The notes under the pieces are model-generated. The model did not search any database. It saw only the letters and a list, made by a program, of their open reading frames with translations, and had not been told where the DNA came from. A stretch of DNA of 64,000 bases from NCBI RefSeq assembly GCF_001927245.1, contig NZ_MJUX01000007.1, positions 248,001 to 312,000 of the forward strand, written 5' to 3'. Shown piece by piece: positions 25,968 to 34,344 of the stretch. Numbering within the stretch: the first letter of the stretch is position 1; each line of letters begins with the position of its first letter. The position numbers and the translations under genes are program-made. Origin of the DNA: Acuticoccus yangtzensis (GTDB taxonomy: Bacteria; Pseudomonadota; Alphaproteobacteria; Rhizobiales; Amorphaceae).

Positions 25968-28643
25968 TCAGGGCAGGAGGCGCTCCAGGTAGTCGCGTTC
26001 GAGGCGCGGCAGGGACATGTCGCCGAGGCGGTCGCGCAGCATCTGCAGAATGCGGCGGGCGGCCTGGGTGTCGATCTCGTCCGGCACGCCGACGCGGCTG
26101 GTATCGGCATAGGTGCCCTCGCGGCGCTGGCGGCCGAGGGGGTCGCGGCCGGGGCCGGGCTGGCCCTGCCCCATCTGGTCGCCGTCCTGGCCGCCCTGCT
26201 GCTGTTGCTGCGCCTCGGCGAGCTGGCGGGCCATGTCCTGGGCGCCCTCGCGCAGCGCCTGCAGCGCCTCGGACTGATCGCCGACGGCCTGCCCGGCGCG
26301 GTTCTCGCCCAGCGCCTCGCCGGCCTCGCCCATGCGGCGCTGCGCATCGCCCATCCGCTCGCCGGGCTCGAAGCCGCGCTCCGTGAGGCGGTCCATCAGC
26401 TCCTGAAGTTGCTGCTGCAACGCCTGCTGGTCGCGCTGGAGGCGCTGCATGGCCTCGGCACGCTGCTGCGGCGTCATTCCGTCCTGCTGACCGTTACCGC
26501 CGGGCTGGCCCTGGTTCGGCTGACCCTGCTGGCCGAAGGGCTGCCCCTGCTGGCCGAAAGGCTGGTTCTGGAACGGGCTGGAGGGCTGGCCGAAGGGGCT
26601 GCGCTGCTGTCCGAACGGGCCGTTCTGCTGGCCGAAACCCTGCTGACCCTGCTGGCCCTGTTGCCCTTGCTGGCCCTGTTGACCCTGGTTCATGCCATAG
26701 GTCTCGTCCATCAGCTCCTGCTGGCGCTGGATCATGCGGCCGAGCTCGTCCAGCGTCTGGCCCTCCTCGCCCATCTGCCCCTGTTGGCCTTGCTGGCCCT
26801 GCCCTTGTTGGCCCTGACCCTGCTGGCCCTGCGCCATCTGCAGGTTCTGCATCATCTGCTGCATCTCGGCGAGCAGCGCCTCCGCCTCAGCATGGCGGCC
26901 TTCGCGGGCCAACTCCTCGATGCGCTTCAGCATCTCGTCGAGGTCGTTCTGGGTGATCATCTGCGCATTGGGGTCCATCTGCCCCTGCTGCTGCGGATTG
27001 TTCTGCATGTTCTCGGCGAGGGCGCGCATATAGTCCTGCATCGCCTGGCGCAGCTCCTGCGTCAGGCGGGCGATCTCCTCCTCCGAGGCGCCGTCCTCCA
27101 GCGCGCGGCGCAACCGCTCCTGCGCGGCCTTCAGTGCACGCTCGGCGTCGGACAGGCCGTCGTCTTCGAGCAGCACCGCGAGTTCCCAAAGCTGGTCGAG
27201 CATGTCCCGCAACTCGTCGTCGGTGCGGGCGGCGGCAAGCTCGGCATAGGCGACGCGGGCGGCGAGATAATGCCCCGCGCTGGCGAGGACGCCGGGGTCG
27301 AGCAGGATGAGGTCCATCGCATCGACCACGCGGGCGACGGCACCGGCATCCATCGCGAGTGCGGCGCGCTGCTCGATCACCGCGCGGGCGACCTCGTTGG
27401 TGAAGGGGCGCGCGGGAAGGCGGAAGGTTTGCCCCTCGCTGACGCCGGTCTGGCCTCGCCCGTCCGTCGCCTTCAGGGTGAAGACGACCTCCTGTCCGGC
27501 ATAGGGGTGGGAGGTCAGATCGTGGACGGTGCGCGCCTGGCCGCGCATCCCCGCTCCGCCCGGCAGCGTGAGAGGAAAGGCCGGATCCTCTACCAGGGGC
27601 CGCCGGTCGCCGTTGGCGCCCACGGGCGCGGCGGTCGCCTCGGCGGAGGCGATGCCATAATCGTCGTCGAGCTGGTAGCGCAGCTCGAACGTGTCGCCCT
27701 GGGCGTTGGTCGGCGCTTCGGTGAAGCGCACGCGCGGCGCTTCGTCCGGCACGGCGGAGAAGGTCCAGGTCTCCAGCGCCTCACCGTCGCGCAGGACGGC
27801 GACGGACATGGCACCGTCGATCGTCACCGTCCCTTCCATGGCGCTGGCGGACTGAGCGTCCGCCCCGTCCAGCAGGGTCATGGCTTGTTCGCCGGCGGCC
27901 GTCCCGCCGCTGACGACGAGGCTCACCCCGCCCATCCCTTGCGTGCGCACGGTGAGGATGGAGCCGGTCGGAACTCGGATGCCGTCGCCGGTCTCCACCC
28001 GCGTCGCCGAGGACAGGAAGAGCGGCGAGCGGCCGGTATAGGCGGGCGGCGTGACCCAAGCGTCGAGCCGGAATTGGGGGCCGGCGGCGACTTCGACGGG
28101 GACGGTGAAGTCGAACGGGGTGATGAGGCGCTCGGCCAGCGCACCGGCGCCGACGACGAGGCCGATGAAACCGACGATGCCCACCGCGGCGCGCAGCGCA
28201 TAGGGGTCGTGGGGGACGAGGTCGGCGCGCGGCAGCGGCGTTTTCAGCGCGGCGAGGCGGGCTTCGGCGCGGCGGCGGTGCGCCTGCCAGATCTTCTCGG
28301 CGAAGGCGTCGCCGCCGGGGGCGAGGCGGTCCTCGTAGGTGTTGAGGGGCTGGTGATCGAGCGCGGCGTCGGCCTCGAGCCGGCGCATGGCTTCGGTTCG
28401 GCCGGGCATCGTCACCTTGAGGAGGCGCCAGCCGGCGAGCACGAAGAGGACGGCGAAGGCGGCGAGCCCCACCAGCTTGGCGGTGACGGAGAGGCCGACC
28501 CAAAGCCCCATCCACGCCGAGGCGAGGAAGAGGATGACCACCCCGACCATGGGGGCGAGTGCGGGCCAAAGCCGCTCCCAGGCGATGGCTGCACGCGCGG
28601 ACAGGATGAGCCGCGACAGTCTCGTCGTGAGCGGTGAGGCCAT
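25968..28643 (-). CDS. TIGR02302 family (DUF4175) membrane protein
   Basis: 891 residues. Two N-terminal membrane helices (MVGVVILFLASAWMGLWVGLS and LVGLAAFAVLFVLAGWRLL) and a third near residue 150 (AVGIVGFIGLVVGAGALAE) anchor a large extracytoplasmic-looking region. Residues about 600-630 and 645-720 are extraordinarily Gln/Gly-rich (repeated GQQGQ and PFGQQ units), followed by coiled-coil-like RAEAMQRLQRDQQALQQQLQEL and a conserved tail GVPDEIDTQAARRILQMLRDR. The family is alphaproteobacterial and lies by lysA; its function is unknown. ATG 28643 is preceded by a GGGGA site. Confidence 0.93.
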   Translation of the reverse strand: MASPLTTRLSRLILSARAAIAWERLWPALAPMVGVVILFLASAWMGLWVGLSVTAKLVGLAAFAVLFVLAGWRLLKVTMPGRTEAMRRLEADAALDHQPLNTYEDRLAPGGDAFAEKIWQAHRRRAEARLAALKTPLPRADLVPHDPYALRAAVGIVGFIGLVVGAGALAERLITPFDFTVPVEVAAGPQFRLDAWVTPPAYTGRSPLFLSSATRVETGDGIRVPTGSILTVRTQGMGGVSLVVSGGTAAGEQAMTLLDGADAQSASAMEGTVTIDGAMSVAVLRDGEALETWTFSAVPDEAPRVRFTEAPTNAQGDTFELRYQLDDDYGIASAEATAAPVGANGDRRPLVEDPAFPLTLPGGAGMRGQARTVHDLTSHPYAGQEVVFTLKATDGRGQTGVSEGQTFRLPARPFTNEVARAVIEQRAALAMDAGAVARVVDAMDLILLDPGVLASAGHYLAARVAYAELAAARTDDELRDMLDQLWELAVLLEDDGLSDAERALKAAQERLRRALEDGASEEEIARLTQELRQAMQDYMRALAENMQNNPQQQGQMDPNAQMITQNDLDEMLKRIEELAREGRHAEAEALLAEMQQMMQNLQMAQGQQGQGQQGQGQQGQQGQMGEEGQTLDELGRMIQRQQELMDETYGMNQGQQGQQGQQGQQGQQGFGQQNGPFGQQRSPFGQPSSPFQNQPFGQQGQPFGQQGQPNQGQPGGNGQQDGMTPQQRAEAMQRLQRDQQALQQQLQELMDRLTERGFEPGERMGDAQRRMGEAGEALGENRAGQAVGDQSEALQALREGAQDMARQLAEAQQQQQGGQDGDQMGQGQPGPGRDPLGRQRREGTYADTSRVGVPDEIDTQAARRILQMLRDRLGDMSLPRLERDYLERLLP

Positions 28644-29026
28644 TCTACACGTCCCCTTTGATACGCCGGCCCTCCGTTACGCGGGACCACGCGGACCGGA
28701 CGGCGCCCCGTCACGCGGCAACCGTCGCCACGCGGAACGCCCGTCCGGCGGCCCCCCGGACCAGAACATGACCGCGGAGAAACCTTGCCAAGATTAAACG
28801 CGGGAATGCAGGCGACAAGCCATCCGCCGGTTAAACACGTCACATATCCGTGCCGGTGGCTGTGGCGGATGGTCCCGCATCGGCGGCGTGCGCATTATCC
28901 TTGCGCAAAATCGGCCGAGCCTTGCCGGTCCGGTGACGGCGCCGCGGCAGGACGCAAAAGAGCGGGGGAAAAATCGGCCCGCCCGCGCCGCGGATGGCGC
29001 GGTGCCTTGTGGGGTCCGCTGCCTGG
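28644..29026. other. Intergenic region between lysA and TIGR02302 gene
   Basis: 383 bases between the lysA stop and the TIGR02302 start (both minus strand). The middle part (about 28780-28920) is less GC-rich than its flanks, as expected for a promoter of the TIGR02302 gene. No gene, clear terminator or repeat was found. Confidence 0.45.
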
Positions 29027-30331
29027 TTAGACGTCGCCGTCCACGGGCGCGCGGCGGGCGGCCTCGGCGATCCAGTCCGGCACCGTGTCGCGGGCGATCT
29101 GCTCGGCCACCGACAGAGGCGGGCGCACCACGGCGTAGCGCTCGCCCGACACCAGAACCTCCGGCACCAGGACGCGGGTGTTGTAGGTTGACGCCTGTAC
29201 CGCACCGTAGGCGCCCGCGCTCATGATGGCGAGGAGGTCGCCCCGCTCCACCGGCGGCATGTCGCGCCCGAGCGCCAGATAATCGCCCGTCTCGCACACC
29301 GGCCCGACTACGTCGACGGTGGCCTTCGCCCCCGGCCGCGGCACCACCGGCACGATCTCGTGGTGGGCGTCGTAGAGCGTCGGGCGGATGAGGTCGTTCA
29401 TCGCCGCGTCGGCGATGACGAAGCGCTTGGCCTCGCCGTCCTTGGTGTGGACGACGCGCGTCACCAGAATGCCCGCGTTGGCGGCGATCATCCGCCCCGG
29501 CTCCAGCACCACGCGGCAACCGAAGCGGTTGGCATGGCGCGCGACCAGGGCGGCATAGTCCGTCGGCAGCGGCGGATCGGGATTGGCCGGATCATAGGGC
29601 ACGCCGAGCCCGCCGCCGACGTCGATATGGTCGATGGTGTGGCCGTCGCCGCGCAGGGTGTCGAGGAGGTCGCCGAGCACGGTGAAGGCCGCGTCGAACG
29701 GCTCCAGCGCGGTGATCTGCGAGCCGATGTGCATGTCGACGCCGCACACCCTGAGGCCCGGCAGCTTGGCCGCCTCGGCATAGATGCCGCGGGCGCGCGA
29801 GGCGGGGATACCGAACTTGGTTTCCGAGGCGCCGGTGGCGATCTTCTTGTGTGTCTTCGCGTCGACGTCCGGGTTCACGCGCAGCGACACCGGGGCGGTG
29901 ACACCCATCTCGGTGGCGATGGCGGAAATCCGGCGCAGCTCGCTTTCCGATTCGGCGTTGAAGCAGAGGATCCTGGCGCCCAGCGCGGCGGCAATCTCGG
30001 CATCCGTCTTGCCGACGCCGGAGAAGACGATGCGTTCGCCGGGCACCCCGGCCGCCAGCGCGCGGGCAAGCTCGCCGCCCGAGACGACGTCCATCCCCGC
30101 GCCGAGTTCGGCCAGCAGCGACAGCACGGCCTGGTTGGAGTTCGCCTTCATGGCGAAGCACACGAGGGTCGGCACGCCCGCCGCCGACAGCGCATCGGCG
30201 AACACGCGGTAGTGCCGCGTCAGCGTGGCGGAGGAGTAGACGTAGACCGGCGTGCCGACGGCCTCGGCGATTTCGGTCAGCGGGACGTCTTCGGCGTGGA
30301 GCGTCCCGTCGCGGTCGGCAAAATGGTGCAT
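29027..30331 (-). CDS. lysA: Diaminopimelate decarboxylase
   Basis: 434 residues, PLP-dependent; makes L-lysine from meso-diaminopimelate. The PLP lysine lies in VCFAMKANSNQAV (residues about 56-68). Other signatures are GAGMDVVSGGEL, VDMHIGSQI, VGGGLGVPYD, EPGRMIAANAG, and GPVCETGD (substrate-binding Cys), then MSAGAYGAVQASTYN. The ATG shares one base with the lptM stop (TAATG), so lysA is the last gene of argH-lptM-lysA. Confidence 0.97.
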   Translation of the reverse strand: MHHFADRDGTLHAEDVPLTEIAEAVGTPVYVYSSATLTRHYRVFADALSAAGVPTLVCFAMKANSNQAVLSLLAELGAGMDVVSGGELARALAAGVPGERIVFSGVGKTDAEIAAALGARILCFNAESESELRRISAIATEMGVTAPVSLRVNPDVDAKTHKKIATGASETKFGIPASRARGIYAEAAKLPGLRVCGVDMHIGSQITALEPFDAAFTVLGDLLDTLRGDGHTIDHIDVGGGLGVPYDPANPDPPLPTDYAALVARHANRFGCRVVLEPGRMIAANAGILVTRVVHTKDGEAKRFVIADAAMNDLIRPTLYDAHHEIVPVVPRPGAKATVDVVGPVCETGDYLALGRDMPPVERGDLLAIMSAGAYGAVQASTYNTRVLVPEVLVSGERYAVVRPPLSVAEQIARDTVPDWIAEAARRAPVDGDV

Positions 30332-30558
30332 TATTGAAGGATCGGATCGAGAACGAACTTGCGGTCCGGCACTTCGTCGGTGCCCGGATCGTGCGGGAAG
30401 CGGTCGACCATCGGCATGGTTTCGATCGTGACCGGGGCTTCACCCGAGCCGCGACGGCCGCAGGCGCCAAGCGCGAGCGCGGCGGCGAGTGCCGGGACGA
30501 GGAGAAGGACGCCCGATCGTTTCAGCACGGCGCGGTTCTGTAAGGGGCTGCGGCTCAT
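30331..30558 (-). CDS. lptM: LPS translocon maturation chaperone LptM (YifL-like lipoprotein)
   Basis: 75-residue lipoprotein. The signal [21 protein letters not shown] ends in lipobox LGAC, followed by the short conserved GRRG and a Pro-rich tail ending RKFVLDPIL. In E. coli LptM mimics LPS to help LptD disulfide maturation; placement before lysA is conserved across proteobacteria. The ATG overlaps the argH stop (ATGA), and its TAA shares a base with the lysA ATG. Confidence 0.88.
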   Translation of the reverse strand: MSRSPLQNRAVLKRSGVLLLVPALAAALALGACGRRGSGEAPVTIETMPMVDRFPHDPGTDEVPDRKFVLDPILQ

Positions 30559-31964
30559 GGACGGCTCCCGAGGATCTCGCGCCAGCGGGCGGCCTCCTGG
30601 CGGACCCGTTCGGGCGCCGTGCCGCCAAGCGACATGCGGCTCGCCACCGACGCGTCCACCGTGAGGACGCCGAGCGCGGCCTCGGTAATGCGCGGGTCGA
30701 CGAATTGCAGCTCGTCGAGGGTCAGATCGGAAAGCTCCTTGCCGGCCTTGTCGGCGGCGAGGACGCAGGCGCCGGTGACGTGGTGGGCATCGCGGAACGG
30801 CATCCCGACCTCACGCACCAGCCAGTCGGCAAGGTCGGTGGCGGTGGTGTGACCCTTCACCGCGAGCGCCCGCATGGCGGCGGTGTTGGGGGTGAGGTCC
30901 CGGACCATCCCGGCGGAGGCGCGCACGCAGAGCGACAGCGCCGGCATCGCGTCGAACAGCGGCGGCTTGTCCTCCTGCATGTCCTTCGAATAGGTCAGCG
31001 GCACGCCCTTCATGACGATGAGCAGCGTGTTCAGCGCGCCGACGATGCGGCCCACCTTCGCGCGCACCAGCTCCGCCGCGTCCGGGTTCTTCTTCTGCGG
31101 CATGATCGACGAGCCGGTGGTGAACTCGTCCGACAGCTTGATGAAGCCGAACGGTGCCGAGCACCAGATGACGATCTCTTCGGCGAGGCGCGACAGGTTC
31201 ACCGCGCAGATCGACGCCATCGCCAGCGCCTCCAGCGCGAAGTCGCGCGCCGACACGGCGTCGAGCGAGTTGCGGGCGGGGCCGTCGAACCCCAGCGCGC
31301 GAGCGGTCATCTCGCGGTCGATTGGGAAGGCGGTGCCGGCCAGAGCCGCGGCGCCCAGCGGCGAGGTGTTCATGCGGGCCCGCGCGTCGGCGAGGCGGCC
31401 GCGGTCGCGCGCGATCATCTCCACATAGGCCAGCATGTGGTGGCCGAAGGTGATCGGCTGGGCGGACTGCAGGTGCGTGAAGCCGGGCATCACCGTCCCG
31501 GCGAACTCCTCGGCGCGCTCGACGAAGGCGTGCTGCAGGTCGAGAAGCTCACCGTCCAGCGCGTCCAGCGCCTCGCGCACCCAGAGCTTGAAGTCGGTCG
31601 CAACCTGGTCGTTGCGCGAGCGGGCGGTGTGCAGGCGGCCCGCCGCGTCGCCGACGATCTCCTTCAGGCGCGACTCGATGTTCATGTGGATGTCTTCGAG
31701 GGCGCGGCTGAAGGGGAAGGACCCCGCCGCGATCTCGGCCGAGATCTGGTGCAGACCGGTGGTGATCGCCGCCGCGTCCTCGTGCGACACGATACCGGTC
31801 TCGGCAAGCATCGCCACATGTGCCAAGGAACCGGCGATGTCCTGGGTGGCAAGCGCCTTGTCGACGTCGATCGAGGCGTTGATCTCCTCCATGATGGCGC
31901 CGGGTCCCGCCTCGAATCGACCGCCCCAGAGAGCATTTCCGGCGGGGGTCAGCGGGCGGTTCAT
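30555..31964 (-). CDS. argH: Argininosuccinate lyase
   Basis: 469 residues of the fumarase/aspartase superfamily; splits argininosuccinate to arginine and fumarate. It begins [23 protein letters not shown], with [34 protein letters not shown] and the family signature [12 protein letters not shown] (residues about 276-287), which holds the catalytic Ser. ATG 31964 has GGAGG five bases upstream; the longer frame to 32045 overlaps the divergent tlpA promoter and is rejected. It heads the argH-lptM-lysA operon. Confidence 0.97.
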   Translation of the reverse strand: MNRPLTPAGNALWGGRFEAGPGAIMEEINASIDVDKALATQDIAGSLAHVAMLAETGIVSHEDAAAITTGLHQISAEIAAGSFPFSRALEDIHMNIESRLKEIVGDAAGRLHTARSRNDQVATDFKLWVREALDALDGELLDLQHAFVERAEEFAGTVMPGFTHLQSAQPITFGHHMLAYVEMIARDRGRLADARARMNTSPLGAAALAGTAFPIDREMTARALGFDGPARNSLDAVSARDFALEALAMASICAVNLSRLAEEIVIWCSAPFGFIKLSDEFTTGSSIMPQKKNPDAAELVRAKVGRIVGALNTLLIVMKGVPLTYSKDMQEDKPPLFDAMPALSLCVRASAGMVRDLTPNTAAMRALAVKGHTTATDLADWLVREVGMPFRDAHHVTGACVLAADKAGKELSDLTLDELQFVDPRITEAALGVLTVDASVASRMSLGGTAPERVRQEAARWREILGSRP

Positions 31965-32017
31965 GGGTGCCTCCAGTGAGGGTGGCCCGGTTCGGGCCGG
32001 AGCGAAAGGAATGGAAC

Positions 32018-32656
32018 GTGCCGAGACATTGGCTGACTTACGCAATGGCCGCGCTCGGCGCGTTGGTGATCTTCGTGGCCACGGTGGTCTTCACCGCGCG
32101 TCCGACACTCTTTAGTGACCTCGTCCGCGGCCCGCAATGCCAGGCCAGCACGGCGATCGCCGAGGCGGTCGCCCCGTTCGCCAAAGGGCAGATGGCCGCC
32201 TTCCGCACCGTCACCCCCGCCAACGCCGAGACGCTGCCCTTCGACGGCACCGGCGATGACGTCACCACCCTCGCCGCGCTGAAGGGCAAGGTCACCCTCC
32301 TCAACCTGTGGGCCACATGGTGCGCCCCGTGCCGCGCCGAAATGCCGTCGCTCGCCGCGCTGCACGAGGCGAAGAGCGGGCCGGACTTCGCGGTCGTCGC
32401 CACCTCGATCGACGACAAGGACCGCGGCCGGCCGGAGGATTTCCTGGCCGAAACCGGCGCCACCGCCCTCGCCTACCACCGTGAGCCGACGCTGACCCTC
32501 TTCAATTCGCTGCGTCAGGCCGGGCTGACGGAGGGCATGCCGACGACGCTTCTTTTGGGGCCGGACGGCTGCATCGCCGGCGTGTTGGCGGGCGCCGCCG
32601 CTTGGGACGGGCCCGACGCGAAGGCGCTGGTGGACGCCGCCCGCGGCGCGATCTGA
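32018..32656 (+). CDS. tlpA: TlpA family thiol-disulfide oxidoreductase
   Basis: 212 residues. An N-terminal membrane anchor ([20 protein letters not shown]) places a thioredoxin-like domain in the periplasm. The redox site is WCAPC in [17 protein letters not shown] (residues about 99-115), and the cis-Pro is in [10 protein letters not shown]. TlpA-type proteins keep cytochrome c or copper-centre cysteines reduced. GTG 32018 is chosen because AAAGGA lies seven bases upstream; ATG 31967 would overlap the argH leader. It is divergent from argH with a 53-base gap, the usual alphaproteobacterial arrangement. Confidence 0.9.
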   Translation: MPRHWLTYAMAALGALVIFVATVVFTARPTLFSDLVRGPQCQASTAIAEAVAPFAKGQMAAFRTVTPANAETLPFDGTGDDVTTLAALKGKVTLLNLWATWCAPCRAEMPSLAALHEAKSGPDFAVVATSIDDKDRGRPEDFLAETGATALAYHREPTLTLFNSLRQAGLTEGMPTTLLLGPDGCIAGVLAGAAAWDGPDAKALVDAARGAI

Positions 32657-32922
32657 CCGGCCCGACCGGCGACGCCCGCGCGGAGCCGACGCTGAGACCC
32701 ACGCGATCACGATGTCGTGCGCGGCCGTGTGCGCAGCGTGAAGAGACCGCAAGTCTTCATCAAGACCAATGAACAAACGAGGTTAATACCTGGATCCGCG
32801 CGATGCAAAAGCGCAACAAGAGAGCCTCAATCGCGAAGCTTTCACATCTTTTTGGATTGCTCACCCTGCCCGGCTGCGGAACACTTTCAAAAATTGATGC
32901 CACAATGATTGGGAGTGACGCC

Positions 32923-33366
32923 ATGCGTCGGTATATAATCCGCCTGTTCACGGCCGGCCTGCTGGCCGCTGGGCTCGGAACCAGCCTCGCCGCCCCGGCC
33001 GAGGCCGCCCGCGTCACCGCCACCGTCGACCTGTCGGCGCAGCTCATGTACGTCAGCGTCGGCAACACCCACGCCTATACATGGAAGATCTCGTCCGGCC
33101 GCAAAGGCTTCCGCACCCCCACCGGCACGTACAAGCCGACGCGGATGTACCGCAAATATTTCTCCCGCAAGTATGACGGCTCGCCGATGCCGAACTCTAT
33201 CTTCTTCCGCGGCGGCTATGCCATCCACGGTACCGGCTACACCAAGAGCCTCGGCCGCCCCGCCTCGCACGGCTGCGTGCGGCTGCATCCGGAAAACGCC
33301 CGCACGCTCTACAACCTCGTCAACAGCCACGGCCGCGCCAACACGCGCATCCGCATCAAGTATTGA
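32923..33366 (+). CDS. L,D-transpeptidase (YkuD domain)
   Basis: 147 residues. A Sec signal (MRRYIIRLFTAGLLAAGLGTSLAAPAEAA) is followed by a compact YkuD domain: VTATVDLSAQLMYVSVGN, KISSGRKGFRTPTGTY, and the catalytic HGTGY plus SHGCVRLHPENA with the nucleophilic Cys. It should form 3-3 crosslinks or attach proteins to peptidoglycan in the periplasm. ATG 32923 has GGGAG seven bases upstream; an in-frame ATG at 32803 is rejected because the signal peptide fits the later start. It converges with the channel gene. Confidence 0.93.
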   Translation: MRRYIIRLFTAGLLAAGLGTSLAAPAEAARVTATVDLSAQLMYVSVGNTHAYTWKISSGRKGFRTPTGTYKPTRMYRKYFSRKYDGSPMPNSIFFRGGYAIHGTGYTKSLGRPASHGCVRLHPENARTLYNLVNSHGRANTRIRIKY

Positions 33367-33375
33367 GGCAAGAGG

Positions 33376-34245
33376 TTACAGCGCCCCCTCGGTGGGAATG
33401 TTGATGACCTCGCCGCAATGCTTGCAGTGCACCGCGTCGAGGTCATGCTTTTCGAGGCCGCACTTGGGGCACTCGAACGCCACCTTGTTGGGCCGGAACA
33501 GCGTCTGAATGAGCCGCAGGAACAAGCCGACGCCGAACACCATGATGACGATCGTCAGCGCCCGCCCCCACGTGTCGCTGACGACGATGTCGCCGAAGCC
33601 GGTCGTCGTCAGCGTGGCGATGGTGAAATAAAGCGCGTCGACGAAGGTCGTGATTTCGGGATTGACCGGCCGTTCGATGACGTAGACCAGCGCCGTCGTG
33701 ATGAAGAGGAAAACGGTGAGGTTGAGCGCCGCCTCCACCACCTCCTCGCGCTGGCGGAACCACTTGTAGTCCCGCCTCAGATCCACCACCAGGCGGTAGG
33801 ACCGCAGCACGCGCAGGATGCGCAGCACCCGCACCAGCGCCAGATCCGGCGCGATCAACGCCCCGAACAGGGCGATGATCACGACGAGGTCGAGATAGAA
33901 CATCAGACTGCGCAACTGCACGATGGACCGGCGCATGGCGATGGTGCGCGCCGCGAGATCCAGCGTCAGGCAGATGCCGATGACGATGTCGATGATCGGC
34001 AGCGTCGTGCTTCCGCTCACCGTGGTGATGACGAAATAGCTGATCGTCACCACGTCGAAGGCGAGCATGGCGAAACGGAAGCGGCGCGACAGCGGCGAAA
34101 ATCCGAAATAGCACTCCCGCACCAGGCGCAACGCCCGCTGCCACCGCGTGTCCGGCTCGTCGCGGATGCCGCGGGCGAGACCGCTGCGCGGCATCTCCCC
34201 CACCGTCCCATGATCGTCCGCCATCCCGTCCGCCCGGTCGTTCAT
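33376..34245 (-). CDS. Voltage-gated potassium channel-like ion transporter with C-terminal zinc ribbon
   Basis: 289 residues. Six membrane helices are visible; the fourth is an Arg-rich voltage sensor (RVLRILRVLRSYRLV). The pore loop TIATLTTTGFGDI precedes S6, with TGFGD in place of the usual TVGYGD potassium filter. After S6 comes FECPKCGLEKHDLDAVHCKHCGE, a Cys4 zinc ribbon (CxxC-x13-CxxC), in the cytoplasm at residues about 259-282. This end is atypical for Kch-type channels, which normally carry RCK domains. The zinc ribbon might sense metal or redox state, or mediate assembly (inference). ATG 34245 has GGAG eight bases upstream. Confidence 0.9.
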   Translation of the reverse strand: MNDRADGMADDHGTVGEMPRSGLARGIRDEPDTRWQRALRLVRECYFGFSPLSRRFRFAMLAFDVVTISYFVITTVSGSTTLPIIDIVIGICLTLDLAARTIAMRRSIVQLRSLMFYLDLVVIIALFGALIAPDLALVRVLRILRVLRSYRLVVDLRRDYKWFRQREEVVEAALNLTVFLFITTALVYVIERPVNPEITTFVDALYFTIATLTTTGFGDIVVSDTWGRALTIVIMVFGVGLFLRLIQTLFRPNKVAFECPKCGLEKHDLDAVHCKHCGEVINIPTEGAL

Positions 34246-34344
34246 CCGCCATTCTCCCCGTTCCCCTCACCATGCGTTGAACGGACGCATCGTTCCACCG
34301 GCTGACGAAAGTCGGTAAATTCGGGGCGATCGGGGGGAAAGACG

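Noticed and set aside
25413-28637. A 1074-codon open frame on the plus strand
   Set aside because: It is antisense to the TIGR02302 gene, is Leu/Ala/Arg-rich from reversed Gln/Gly codons, and has no family signature. Long antisense frames are common at this GC content.
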